A DNA stretch of 64,000 nucleotides from UTCFX2 sp963788305 (GCA_963788305.1 CAWBGK010000015.1:83950-147949), one strand, 5' to 3'; shown: positions 46,544 through 57,386, counted from the stretch's first letter. Notes: a model not told the origin generated them from the sequence alone. Made by a program: numbers and translations.

Positions 46544-47878
46544 ATGGAAATTATGAACCTGCCAGGTCCCAAAGCTCGGGCGCTTGTAAAGCGAGATCAC
46601 GATGTAATCTCCCCGTCTTATCCGCGCGGTTATCCGTTTGTGATGGATCATGGCAAAGGGACTGAAGTCTGGGACGTTGACGGCAATCGTTTCCTCGATT
46701 TCGCAGCCGGGATCGCTGTGGTTTCGACCGGACACAGCAATCCGGCAGTCGTCAAGGCTATCCAGGATCAGGCTGAAAAATTTATCCATATTTCTTCGGA
46801 TTTCTACCATGAAAAATGGGTGGAACTGGGCGAGAAGATCAACGAAATCGCTCCTTTCCTGAACAACGCGATCTCCTTTATGACCAATTCTGGCACGGAA
46901 AGCGTTGAAGCCGCGATCAAGCTTGCCCGTCAGCACACTCGCGCAACCGAGTTCATTGGTTTCCTGGGCGGATTTCACGGGAGGACGATGGGAGCCGTCT
47001 CGTTCACTGCCAGCAAGCCGGTCTACCATCGCGATTTTTACCCGTTGATGAGCGGTGTTGTGCACGTGCCGTTTCCTGATCCGTACCGACCGCTCCTTGA
47101 GACAAAGCCCGGCGAGGAATATGGAGCGGCAGTTGTTCGGTACATCGAGGAACAAATCCTGGGTCACCTGCTCCCGCCGGAAGATGTGGCTGGAATCCTA
47201 GTCGAGCCGATCCAGGGCGAAGGGGGTTATGTCGTGCCTGCGCCAGGTTTCTTTCCTGCGCTGCGCGAGCTTTGCGACCGTCATAAGATCCTGCTTATCG
47301 CCGATGAAGTCCAGTCCGGGATGGGTCGGACGGGGAAATGGTGGGCAATCGAGCATTTTGGCGTGGAGCCGGACATTGTTTGCACGGCAAAAGGGATTGC
47401 TTCCGGTATGCCGCTGGGTATCATGTTTGCAAAAGAAGAAGTGGTCACCTGGAAGAAAGGCGCACACGGTAATACCTACGGTGGAAATCCATTGGCATGC
47501 GCCGCTGCTTTGGCGACCATTGACCTCATCGATAACGGCTACATGCAGAATGCCGCCGATATGGGCGATTATTTGATGGGAATCCTTAATGAAATGATGC
47601 TCCAGCACCCTTCGATTGGAGAGGTACGCGGGAAAGGCTTAATGATTGGGATTGAATTTATTAAAGATCCTGATTCCAAAGAGCCGGATTCAAAACTGCG
47701 AGATTTGATCGTGGATAATGCATTTCTGCGCGGTTTACTGCTTCTGGGATGCGGGTCGAGTGTGATCCGGTTAGCTCCCCCTCTGAATGTCACTCGTCAT
47801 AAAATTGACGAAGCAATGGAAATCTTTGAAGATGCGCTCCAGGTAAGCGAAGCCGACATCGAATTCGAAATCTTCTGA
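46544..47878 (+). CDS. Class III aminotransferase (GabT/ArgD-like)
   Basis: An intact 444-residue PLP-dependent omega-aminotransferase. Motifs: FAAGIAVVSTGHSNPAVV, SFMTNSGTESVEAAIKLAR for phosphate binding, GFHGRTMGAVSFT, LIADEVQSGMGRTGKWW with the PLP-ring Asp, and VCTAKGIASGMPLG with the Schiff-base lysine. Likely substrates are 4-aminobutyrate, acetylornithine or ornithine/lysine; sequence alone does not decide. A perfect -10 (TATAAT, 46462-46467) gives a leader of about 70 nt that ends with AGGAGG (46532-46537). It is divergent from tgt. The tail (VSEADIEFEIF) is unusual but the length is normal. Confidence 0.9.
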   Translation: MEIMNLPGPKARALVKRDHDVISPSYPRGYPFVMDHGKGTEVWDVDGNRFLDFAAGIAVVSTGHSNPAVVKAIQDQAEKFIHISSDFYHEKWVELGEKINEIAPFLNNAISFMTNSGTESVEAAIKLARQHTRATEFIGFLGGFHGRTMGAVSFTASKPVYHRDFYPLMSGVVHVPFPDPYRPLLETKPGEEYGAAVVRYIEEQILGHLLPPEDVAGILVEPIQGEGGYVVPAPGFFPALRELCDRHKILLIADEVQSGMGRTGKWWAIEHFGVEPDIVCTAKGIASGMPLGIMFAKEEVVTWKKGAHGNTYGGNPLACAAALATIDLIDNGYMQNAADMGDYLMGILNEMMLQHPSIGEVRGKGLMIGIEFIKDPDSKEPDSKLRDLIVDNAFLRGLLLLGCGSSVIRLAPPLNVTRHKIDEAMEIFEDALQVSEADIEFEIF

Positions 47879-47889
47879 GGCCTACGTCC

Positions 47890-49471
47890 TTGCTCCCTGA
47901 TTTACGCGTCCGCCAACGGGATTATCTGCTTGAGATTTCGCGCGCCATCACCCAGGAGCTTGACCTCAGTAAAGTGCTGGCGCGGATCTTAAATATTTCG
48001 ATAGAGATGCTTGCCGGACAGGCAGGCTTGATTGCTTTGCGCGAGATGCAGGTTGGCTGGCACGTAGCCGTTTCACAGGGGATTCCACCGGCGTTTTTGC
48101 GCCAGCTTGAGCCGCTTGTTGCAACAGTCTCAGAGCATGAGGAGCCAGCGCGCTACGAGCTGCCGGAGATAAATCGGCTGTTGCAAAACCTGACCCGTTC
48201 CGCAAGCCTGGGGTTACTAAGCGGAGTTGCGCTGCCCTTGATCGCTCGCAATAAGCTTATTGGTCTGCTGTTCATCTTTCGTAATTATCTGGGGATTTTC
48301 TCGACAAACGACAAAGCGCTCTTGCAGAGTTTTGCAGACCAGGCGGCAATCGCCGTTCAAAACGCCCAGCTTTATACTCAAATCCGGAAGGAAGAAAAAA
48401 GGCTGGCTGCGCTGCTTGATTCGCTGGCAGATGGAATTCTGATCCTTTCAGCCGATCACACTGTCGAACACTGCAATCCGGCGCTCTCGCGCATGTTGGG
48501 GAAACCTGTCCAGGAGATCCTCGGTTCCAATCATTCTGAAATCATTCGCTGGGCATCTCAAAAGGATGGCCTGAGCCTGGAACAGGCTGAATTGGGAGGC
48601 TGGCCATTAACCCCAAATGCCACTCTATATGTAGAAGGCGACCTGGAGCGAGAAGAAAAACAGCCCCTGCCGGTAGGGGTTACTTACTCACCCTTGCTTT
48701 CTCCAGAGGACTCTCTGGTCAATGTGATCGCTTCTGTCCGGGATATCACTCGCTTTCGCGAAGCTGACGAATTAAAAAGCACATTTATCTCGGTCGTCAG
48801 CCACGAATTAAAAACACCGGTGGCGCTGATCAAAGGATATGTAAGCACCTTGCGCCGTGAGGATGCCGTCTGGGAACGGGATGTCATCAGCGACAGCCTG
48901 GAAGTGATCGAAGAAGAAGCCGACCGGCTGACTGGATTGATCGAAAACCTGTTGGACGCAACCCGTCTGCAGTCGGGAACGCTTTCGATCAGCCTTTGCG
49001 ATGTCGCCCTGGATCATCTTGCTGTGCGGATGTCTGAGAGGCTGCAGACGCAGTCAGACCGCCACAAGATCAGCGTCGATTTTCCAGCCGGGTTCCCGGT
49101 TATTGTGGGCGATGAGGATCGGCTGGCGCAGGTCTTTTCCAACTTGATTTCGAATGCAATTGAAGTATTCCCCGAACGGAGGGGAGATACGGATCCAAGG
49201 GCAGGTCCGCCCGGACCAGGTGGTTGTTTGTGTGAGCGATCAGGGTCCAGGGATCGCAATCAGCGACCTGCCGCATGTCTTTGACCGTTTTTACCGCTCA
49301 TCTGAGGCTGCGAAGACGACGAAGGGTGCGGGATTAGGGCTTTATCTTACCCGAGCAGTCATTGAAGCGCATGGGGGTCGGATCTGGGTTGATCCGAAAC
49401 CGGGGGAAGGAGCCCGGATTTGTTTTTCGCTGCCGCGCGAACGGACTGAACTGCGCAGCCAGATGTACTAA
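47890..49471 (+). CDS. GAF-PAS sensor histidine kinase (frameshifted)
   Basis: About 526 residues without a membrane segment. Residues 10-165: GAF domain (RAITQELDLSKVLARILN, VALPLIARNKLIGLLFIF). Residues 170-300: PAS domain (LLDSLADGILILSADHTVEHCN). Then a dimerisation domain with phospho-acceptor His in ISVVSHELKTPVALIKGY, and the ATPase core: QVFSNLISNAIKYSPNGGE, CVSDQGPGIAISDLPHVF, GAGLGLYLTRAVIEAHGG. An extra base near 49163 (ATTGAAG, expected ATTAAG) breaks the N-box. The start is TTG 47890, 11 nt after the aminotransferase stop, so it may be co-transcribed with it. No response regulator is adjacent. Confidence 0.88.
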
Positions 49472-49494
49472 TCTATTTTTTTAGGGAGACCCGA

Positions 49495-50846
49495 ATGCCG
49501 AAAATGCAAGTGAATTGTCCCAACTGCCGTCAACCACTTGTTGCTGATGTTCAGCAGCTCTTTGACGTGAATACTGACCCATCCGCAAAGCAGCGTTTGC
49601 TTTCTGGTGCATACAACCTGATCCAGTGCCAGGTATGTGGATTTCAGGGAAACCTCTCCACCCTGGTCATTTATCATGATCCGGAAAAAGAGCTTCTGCT
49701 CAGCTTTGTGCCTGCCGAGATCGGCTTACCGCGTAACGAACAGGAACGGATTATCGGTGGTCTGATCAACCAGGTCATCAATGCACTGCCGCAGGAAAAG
49801 CGCAAAGGATACTTTATTTAACGTTCAATCCACGCTTACGATGCAGGGTCTTGTTGAGCGAGTCCTTGAAGCGGACGGAATCACGAGGGAGATGATCCAG
49901 GCCCAACAACAACGCTTGAGCTTGCTGCAGCGGTTGGCAAGTGCGAAAGATGAAGCGAACGCGGGTGGAAATTGCCAGGCAGGAGGATGAGATCATCGAC
50001 CAGGAGTTCTTCATGCTCCTGAACAAATTGGGAGAAGCGGCAATGGCTGGCGGAGATCGAGAATCTGCCCAACAGCTCGTCGAGCTGCAGCGAAGCCTGC
50101 TGCCTGTGACCACCTATGGAAAACAGCTCAAAGCCCAGTCAGCTGAGATCGAAACGGCGATGAAGGACCTGCAGGATGCCGGCCAAAACCTCACCCGGGA
50201 AAGAATGCTTGAGCTGTTGGAAAAAGCACCGAACGAGACGCGTCTGAACGCGCTGGTCAGCCTGGCCAGGCCGGCATTAGATTACAGTTTTTTTCAACTT
50301 CTAAGCGAGCGGATTGACCGGGCGCGCGGCGATGGTAGAGATCGACTGGTGGAGCTGCGAACGAAACTGCTCGACCTGACCCAAGAAATCGACCGTCAGG
50401 TTGAAGCACACCGGCAGGAAAGCCACGAGCTCATTGAGGCGCTGTTGAAGACGGATCGAATTGAAGAAGCAATTGGGCAAGTCCTCCCGGCAATCGACGA
50501 GATTTTTATCAATGAATTGGATGCAATGCTTAAGGAAGCCAGGAGCAAAGGCGACTTTGATAGATCGGGCAAGCTTCAGCAAATTGCTGATCTCATGGAA
50601 AAAGCACAGGCCCAACCACCGGAAGTCGCCCTGGTTCAGGAATACCTGGAGTTAGAATCGGACGAATCCCGTCAAGCGTTCCTGGAAGGGCATAAGGAAG
50701 CCATCACCCAGGAATTTTTAGACCTTTTGGCAAATTTCGCACTTCAGATTCAAAACAGCCAGGACAAGCATTTAGCTGAGCACGTAAAATCTGCCCACCG
50801 ACTGGCGATACGTTTTAATATGAAGCGAAATATGGAGTCAGGGTAG
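49495..50846 (+). CDS. CpXC-domain protein with long helical C-terminus (frameshifted)
   Basis: About 449 residues. The N-terminal 105 residues are a CpXC domain: CPNCRQPLVADVQQLFDVNTD and IQCQVCGFQGNLSTLVIYHDP, whose four cysteines probably bind zinc or an iron-sulfur cluster. The remaining 340 residues are almost entirely helical, charged and rich in Glu, Gln and Leu (EDEIIDQEFFMLLNKLGEA, LLDLTQEIDRQVEAHRQESHELIEALL), like a coiled-coil scaffold. Two one-base insertions near 49815 (extra T) and 49958 (extra A) break the gene. AGGGAGAC precedes the ATG. It follows the histidine kinase by 23 nt and converges on the FHA regulator. The function is not known. Confidence 0.72.
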
Positions 50847-50862
50847 ATAGACCTGCTACCCT
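50840..50862 (+). terminator. Stem-loop at the convergence of two genes
   Basis: AGGGTAG (50840-50846) pairs with CTACCCT (50856-50862) around a 9-nt loop. It contains the stop codons of the CpXC gene (plus) and the FHA regulator gene (minus). It may act in both directions, but there is no T tract on either side, so termination is only a guess. Confidence 0.35.
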
Positions 50863-51591
50863 AAAGCGGAGGATTTTCGAGGCGTAAACCGTGGCCGCGT
50901 ACCGTAACAATGTACTCGTGTGACGGATCGATGCGTGCAATCCGGTCGCGCAGGCGCCGGACCAGGGCATCGAGCGCCTGTTCCGAAATATCGAAAGCCT
51001 GGCCTTCACCCCAAACGACGGAGACAAGATCCGGCCGGGTGACGACCCGGCTCTGGTTGTCATACAGCACCTCAAGCAGTCGGAACTGCGATGCAGAAAG
51101 AGGTGGAGAATTTCCTTTTCTTTGATCCGACTTTCGCCAACCGAGGTTCGGATATATACCCGCCGGGATTTTTTCTCAAGGAACAAGCGCCTGGCTTCCG
51201 ATGGAGCAAGCGGAGTCGTTCCGGGTGGGGTAATGAGGTCAAGAATCTCGGATGGTTGGTTTTCAAGCGGAATGGTCGAGTCTGAGCTCAAGAAAACAAA
51301 TCGCTGAGCCAGCGCGATCTGGATGGTGTCTCCATCTTGCAGATAGACGGGGGCAATTAATGGGGTGCCGTTATGATGGGTGCCGTTTTTGCTACCGAGG
51401 TCCTCAAGGAGGACGCCGTCAGGAACTATTTGGAAGCGGGCATGGTGTCTGGAAACCTGGCGGTCTGAAATTACGATGTCGCAGTTATCCTCCCGGCCGA
51501 GGATAAATTCCTTGTGCAGCGCCCATCTTTGACCGTTCAATGGGCCGGATTGGGCGACCAGGAATGGGACCTCATCGCTGTATTTCGCCAT
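50861..51591 (-). CDS. FHA domain fused to an OmpR-type winged helix
   Basis: About 243 residues. Residues 10-105 are a forkhead-associated domain that binds phosphothreonine: FILGREDNCDIVISDRQVSRHHARF and LLEDLGSKNGTHHNG. A linker with several Thr-Pro steps (ITPPGTTPLAPS) follows. Residues 140-243 are a transcriptional regulatory winged helix: PPLSASQFRLLEVLYDNQ, RPDLVSVVWGE, ALDALVRRLRDRI, YIVTVRGHGLRLE. One frameshift near 51110 lies in the winged helix. GGAGG (51603-51599) precedes the ATG. The gene is divergent from a Ser/Thr kinase gene only 76 nt away, so the kinase probably signals to it. Domain order is reversed compared with mycobacterial EmbR. Confidence 0.85.
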
Positions 51592-51608
51592 TGCAACGCC
51601 TCCACGGG

Positions 51609-51615
51609 TATAATA
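51609..51615 (+). promoter_or_regulatory. Overlapping divergent -10 boxes (FHA regulator / Ser-Thr kinase)
   Basis: TATAAT at 51609-51614 reads towards the kinase, and TATTAT (51615-51610 in reverse) reads towards the FHA regulator. The overlap means that one polymerase or a bound regulator could block both. No clear -35 is seen on either side. Confidence 0.4.
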
Positions 51616-51667
51616 TCATAAATTCTCGCCGGTCTTACACTCCTGGTCGGATTATTTCAACCAGAAG

Positions 51668-52688
51668 ATGAGGAAAGAAAGCACTTCAAAAAATGATATG
51701 CCTACGCCGCTGAAAACCGCTGAAGTCCTGCGCGGCCGTTATCGAATCGTAAATATTATTGGCCAGGGAGGAATGGGGAGCATTTATCTGGCCGATGATC
51801 TGCGTCTGGAAGGCCGCCAATGCGCACTGAAGGAGGTCGAGCACGACCGCAGCCTGTCGGCAGAGCTTCTGCGCGAGGCGCCGCGATCAGTTTCTGCGCG
51901 AGGCAACCGTTCTCGCAAGGTTAGATCATCCCAATCTGCCTAAAGTTTCAGATTTTTTCTCAGCCGGAGGCCGGGATTACCTGGTGATGGACTATGTTCC
52001 AGGAAAAGACCTGCGGCTCATGATTAACGATGCCAGAGCAGAAGGGTGGTTTTCTCGCTGAGCGGGACGTCTTGAACTGGGCCAGCCAGATTGCCGATGC
52101 GCTCTCCTACATGCACAACCAGGACCCCCCGATCCTGCACCGGGATATCAAGCCCAGCAACCTGAAGCTTACCCCTTCCGGATTGGTGAAGTTGGTCGAT
52201 TTTGGCCTGGTGAAAATCCTGGCACTGGATGAAGTGACCATCACAATCCTGCAGGGGAGAGGCACAGCACTCTACACACCGCTGGAGCAGTACGGCGGAG
52301 ACACCGGACATACCGATGCACGCAGCGATATCTATGCTTTCGGCGCAACGCTCTACCACCTGCTGACGAACCAACCACCGCTGGAAGCCAGAGAGCTTTC
52401 CTGAATCCCAATGCACTGACGCTTCCTCGCCAGATCAATCCGGAGCTGAGCCAGAAGACGGAGCGGGCTGTGCTGTGGGCGATGAGTCTGCATCCTGATG
52501 AGAGGCCAGAAAGCGTTGCCGCATTCCGGGATGCGTTATTAGGCAGCTGGGATCCTGTTACAAAACCAGGCAAATTATTGCCGTCCCCTTCGATCTTCGA
52601 CCTGTTGTCTTCCCCGGTCGAGCGAGCTTTGATCTGGCTGTCGGCAGCAGCAATGCTGATCAGCCTGGCAGCTACATTATTCCGCTGA
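51668..52688 (+). CDS. Ser/Thr protein kinase with a C-terminal hydrophobic segment (frameshifted)
   Basis: About 340 residues. Hanks-type kinase: glycine loop IIGQGGMGSIYLADD, catalytic Lys in CALKEVEHD, LVMDYVPGKDL, catalytic loop HRDIKPSNLKL, DFGLVK, the activation/P+1 region GRGTALYTPLEQYGG, and DARSDIYAFGATLYHLLT. The C-terminal helix (ALIWLSAAAMLISLAATLF) may anchor it to the membrane; there is no PASTA or other sensor domain. Three indels near 51885, 52043 and 52400 break the gene. The start may be ATG 51668 or the in-frame ATG 51698. It faces the FHA-wHTH gene across 76 nt and converges with the GH3 gene. Confidence 0.86.
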
Positions 52689-52695
52689 TACGGTT

Positions 52696-55534
52696 CATCC
52701 TTTTTGGACTTGCGGCGCCTGAGGATATTCTCAGCAGCTCGCCAGCAAAGGGCGGCTGCCAGCCCAATCATGATCCCACCTGCTGAGACGATAAAAATAC
52801 TCCATGATACTGAGAAATCCAGCAGCTTCCGGCTGCCGGGGAGCTCAGCCGCCAGGTAGGAGTAAGCCAGCAGACCACCGATCAGGGACAAGAATCCAGC
52901 TCTAATTCCCCAGCGAAGGCTGCCTACCTGGGCTGCAAGCCTGTAGATGCCGAAAGAAAGCCCAAGCGATATCAGGACAGCGATAAGCCATTCATTCAGC
53001 CCGGGCTGAGGCGGAAGCTCCGGTTCGGGTGTTGGGGTGATCGGAGGTTGAGGTGTGGCCGTGGATGGAAGGAGAGTCGCGGTGCTGGTCGGCTCGAGCG
53101 TCGGCGTCAGCGTAGCAACTACACCGTTCGGAAGCGGGATATCCAGATTCAGGGTTGCGGAGCGGGCGCTCTCGCTTTCAGCAGTGATCTCAAGGATCCC
53201 AGGGCTGACAATCGCATAGGTTGTGCGGGCGATCCCTTTTTGGGTGTAGGCTATCTGCCGAATGCTTGTGAGCTCATTTCCATAGGAAAAAATAAAATTT
53301 ACGGGGTCCCATCGGGGACCGGATTACCGTTAAAGTCGTAAATCATACCGGCTCGCAGTGGGACCATGTCGCCAATTCGATACTCGGGCGGCGGGAGCGG
53401 CTCTGGAGTGGTCGTTCCTGTGATCACCTGTTGGGGTGATGGGATATCAAATTCAAGCGGGATCGTAAAACCCGGGTCTGGGAAGAGCGCATCGTTTAGA
53501 TCGTATCCAATCCCAGGAACCGAAACAGGCGGAGAGCCGGTCGCTCTGAGCTCTCCAAAAAGCAGGTATGCCGCTGCGTCGATAAACGGCGAGACTTTGC
53601 TGTATAGACCGTAATAAGCAGTCAGCTTCGAGATGTTGGTTGCATCCAGATAATAGGGTGCAGTCATCGCAAAGACGATCAGCCGTTTTTGCTGAAAGAG
53701 ATCAGGCCGCTCTGCCAGAAATCGCTTCAATATCTCGAATGAAGAGATGTTTCCGCTGTCTCCAAGCATGGCCATCACGATCCAATTCGCTCGATTCAGG
53801 TCGCGCTCCAGGTCAGGCTGGTCGGCGCTGGCATTTAGAAGCTCTTCGAGGTCATCAAATGAATAGGACGATAGGTTGTTGATGGACACCAGACCGCCGG
53901 TTTGAGAGCCGTAGAGACGGATGACCGCGTCTTGAAGGGATTTAAGATCTCAGCGTTGGGGTTGGCGGGCAGTACGAACACTGTTGAGCAGTTCGAGTAT
54001 CTATGACAAAAACGATCCGGTCATTCTGGTTAGGAGGATCTGGAATTATGGTATCCAGCTCGGCCTGAGAAGGGCTGAGCAGCGTTGCTGCGCTGCGAGC
54101 CACCTCGAATGTTGTTTCCTTGTCCAGCCCGACTTCCTGAAGCGCATCCGGATCAGGGAGGACGCTCTCTATATCGAAATCGGGATAGATGCGGTATTTT
54201 CAACGTCAGAATGCGCTGCACAGATTTGTCCACCCGCTGTGCGAAAGCCGCATCCTTCACGATATTTCTGGGCGAAGAATTCTAATGTTCGGACCGCTTC
54301 TGAATAGGAATCTGTATTGTTGCTGGTTGAGAAATCTGCGACATACAAGATGTCGTTCCCGGCCAGGAAGGCATTCAATGTCACCCGGCGAGGATCAAAA
54401 GTCTGGTTGGTCAGCTCGTAAAAGCGGCGAATAGCCATGTTTCCCAGATCATCGCTGATCAGGATTCCACCGTTCTCGCGCCAGTTTGCCAGACCGGGTT
54501 GTTCCATCAACAGGCTCAATGCCTGCGGATCCAGGCTGACCGGGCGGGTGGTTGCCCGGATGTTGCCCTGAAGACCCTGGTAGCGAATATGTGAGGACAG
54601 CAGAGCATCAGCGGTCTCTTCAGCTGATAATGCATTCCCGGTTGTTGCAAGGAAAGGGGCCAGATCGATGCTTTTTAAGCTCATCCAAGGATTTTCGGAC
54701 GGTCGCGACTTCTTCTTCCGGGAGCCTGTCGGAGCCACCGTGTCCAGGGAAATGCTTCGCTGAAACGGCAAGCTTACCGCTGCTTCCGGTATGCAAACCG
54801 CGAATGTAAGCCCGGCCCATTTCTCCAACCCAATAAGGGTCGCCGCCAAAAGTGCGAGTGCCCAGGTTCTTTGTGACTTCTAAAGGAGGCAATTCGAGCA
54901 CATCAAGCGTCGGACCCAGGAGCAGGTTGATCCCAATGGCTGAAAGCTCTTTCCCAGTACCATTCCGATTTGGGATGACAGTTCAGGCTCCCAGGTCGCG
55001 CCAAGAGCCATTGGACTGGGGATCTCGGTCAGCCCGCTTAAGATCTGGTCGAAAGGTGAACCATCACCTTCCTGGATCGTTGAGATGAATAAAGGGATAT
55101 AGTTCGGCAGGAAACTTAACCCTGATGATGGGTTGATCTGGCTGTCGATGGAGGCGTCCCATTCGGTTTCCTGCAGCGATTGAGAGAGGCTTAACACCTG
55201 TCCGGGTACGGAGCTTGGATCGCTGTTGAGCGGGAGGATGTTATCTTTCTTGGCGAGCAGGATGATCCCACCGACGTGATGATTGTGGATCAAGTCGTAG
55301 ATCGGAAGATCGGGGCTGACGGCGGCGCCATCAAATGTCACCAGGAACAGCTGACCGACGCGCTTCTTCCGGGGTGAGCTGGCTGAGCAATAACCTGGCT
55401 TTTTCCGATGGATCAGAATTAGGATTGCCGCTATCCTGAGCGGAGGCAATTTGAACAGGCGTGGATAACAGCAATATAATCGCCGCAGTCAGTATTCTGA
55501 GCCAGGCGAAAGGGCGGCTCCTCCGATAATCCAT
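52696..55534 (-). CDS. Secreted, membrane-anchored GH3 beta-N-acetylhexosaminidase-like enzyme (frameshifted)
   Basis: About 945 residues over at least six indels. A signal peptide (LRILTAAIILLLSTPVQIASAQ) opens the protein. The GH3 barrel has VGQLFLVTFDGAAVSPDL, GINLLLGPTLDVLE, AVSAKHFPGHGGSDR with the catalytic-loop His, and ILISDDLGNMAI with the likely nucleophile Asp. A second domain with DTRTAQQCSYCPPTPT follows. Then a Thr/Pro-rich linker (53000-53110) and three or four membrane helices. NagZ-type enzymes cleave GlcNAc from murein, so this may act on cell wall outside the cell. TAAAAT (55546-55541) lies 6 nt before the ATG. The C-terminal end (52671-52698) is uncertain. Confidence 0.78.
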
Positions 55535-55633
55535 GCACTTATTTTAGCGCATCTTTGGATTATTTCCGAAAGGGTTCCATTCAAGAACTGAAGGCATCTG
55601 ATCAGGACGCAGCAATTTTTCTGGACCGGAACA

Positions 55634-56489
55634 CTAATTCGATGCAGACATTTTGTTTTCGATTGCGATGATCTCGTGCAGCAGCTGGCGCCGAGGCCCT
55701 CCACTGAGCGATTCCAGCCGCCGAATCCCCAACGGATCAATTTCCTCTCTCAGCAGACGGAGTTCTTCAACGGAAGGCAGCGGTGTGGGACAAACTTCCG
55801 GCGAAATCTCCAGCTCGAAACCGGTACGCGCCTGGATTCGCTCGATGGTGGTCCCTGGATGAAAGCTGGTAAGCCGCATGCACGGCTTTCCGAATGGGTC
55901 GTGTCCTTTAAAATCGAATTGACCCAGGTCGCTCACCAGGTATTGAGGCCCTGCACCCCAGCGTCGATCTGGATGATGTCCCAAACCGGAGAGGAAGTCC
56001 AGTTTCTCCACAAAAGTGACTCGAGAATGGCGCGGTACGTACAGGTGAATTTCGTGGATATAAGTCGTTACGTCTGGGATTCCCCCGGTTCCTGGCAGAC
56101 GCAGGCGCGGTTTTCGATAATCCTGCCCAAAAGCGATATTGTTGAAGTTGCCGGCGGCGTCGATCTGAGCGGGGCGAAAAAACTCCTTTGGCTGCAGCCT
56201 CGGAAGCAGGTCCGCTGCAGCTCTCACAAAACCGACATTGTTCAATCGATCGGTCCAGCCATAAGGCTTCAATGCGGGTCAGACCGAGTGGGGCAGGCTG
56301 GCGGCAAACTCCCTGACCTATTGCCGAGGTGAAATAGAGGTTGGGTGCGTGCAGCGACCTGGCGAGCAGGTATCCTGCTGCCACCAGCGGAGTGGCCAAA
56401 CCCTGCGCCACGATTTCCCCGTCGCTCACCTGGCGGGCGATGCAAAAAACCATGATCTCTTCGGGTGTGATATCGGTCGGTTCGCTCAT
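55634..56489 (-). CDS. CoA-transferase beta subunit (GctB/IpdB-like), partner missing
   Basis: About 285 residues of the family I CoA-transferase beta subunit. N-terminal: ITPEEIMVFCIARQVSDGEIVAQG. Later: QIDAAGNFNNIAF, LRLPGTGGIPDVTTYIHEIHLY, VSDLGQFDFKG, SFHPGTTIERIQARTGFEL. This is the glutaconate/3-oxoacid CoA-transferase type (GctB, IpdB). One indel near 56245 joins two frames. ATG 56489 fits better than 56510. Usually the alpha subunit gene directly precedes and overlaps the beta gene; here the upstream neighbour is a GDPD gene, so the partner is elsewhere or absent, and function as a transferase is unclear. Confidence 0.78.
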
Positions 56490-56544
56490 TGCTGCTGCTT
56501 TCGTTCTCAATCAGATGGGTTCAATGAGTGTCAGACAAAATCAC

Positions 56545-57312
56545 TCAGCGGTTAGGAAGGCGCATTCTTTCAAGCACTTCTCGGGCATGCTTTGGGTCGT
56601 CAGTAAAAATCCCATCCACGCCGGCTTCGAACATGCGAACGATATCTTCTTCTCGATTGACCGTATAAACGAAGACCAGGCGCTTACGATGATGGGCGGA
56701 TTTGATCAGCCGAGCGGTTGCCTCACCGAGACCGGGATGCAGACTTTGATAGGAAGTGTCCATGCGGCGAGCAGCCGGGGAAACTTCCTCTCCAGCCGGG
56801 GACGGTGAGGAGACCCAGGGGGAATTCGGGAAGCAAGCGGTGGATCTGGATCAGTGTATGGAGGTTGAATGAGGAAAAGAAGACCCGTTCAGTGAGTTTA
56901 TACTGCCTGACGAGATCGGCCACAGTGTCGACCAACGATTGTCTCGAGGCGTTGCGTAATTTGTGAGCTCGACATTGATAATTGCATGCTGTCCGATAGC
57001 CTTAAATACATCTTCAAGGGTCGGAATGGGTTCGCCGCGATAGGCGCTGTCGAAATGGCTGCCCACGTCCATCTTATTCAGATCAGCCACGGTGTGATCG
57101 CGGACCTTGCCTGTGGACATCGTCGTGCGGTCGACCGTCTGGTCGTGGATGACGACCGGATGACCGTCCGCGGAAAGCTTTGTGTCCAGCTCGATGGCAT
57201 CAGCGCCCTGCTGCAGCGCCAGCCTGAATGCTGCCAGCGTATTCTCAGGCGCACCGGCAGATGCTCCGCGATGAGCGATAATGGCAGGTTTTGGAAGATT
57301 GGAGAGGAACAT
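56545..57312 (-). CDS. Glycerophosphodiester phosphodiesterase (frameshifted)
   Basis: About 255 residues of the GDPD family, which splits glycerophosphodiesters into glycerol-3-phosphate and alcohol. The N-terminal active site is AIIAHRGASAGAPENTLAAF and AIELDTKLSADGHPVVIHDQTVDRTT (catalytic His pair and metal-binding Glu/Asp). The end of the barrel is VYTVNREEDIVRMFEAGVDGIFTDDP. Two indels near 56960 and 56790 separate three frames. There is no signal peptide, so it is cytoplasmic. It follows the start of a divergent glycosyltransferase gene; the gap contains a palindromic ATTATAAT that could supply both -10 boxes. Confidence 0.88.
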
Positions 57313-57329
57313 ATTTTTGGCTCATGAAG

Positions 57330-57337
57330 ATTATAAT
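57330..57337 (+). promoter_or_regulatory. Palindromic ATTATAAT between divergent genes
   Basis: ATTATAAT reads TATAAT on both strands (plus 57332-57337, minus 57335-57330). It lies 17 nt before the GDPD ATG on the minus strand and about 50 nt before the glycosyltransferase ATG on the plus strand, so it may be a bidirectional -10 element. Confidence 0.4.
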
Positions 57338-57386
57338 CTATACCAATCTTGATTTTTACGGACCCGCTGGAGTTGATGGAATAGAT

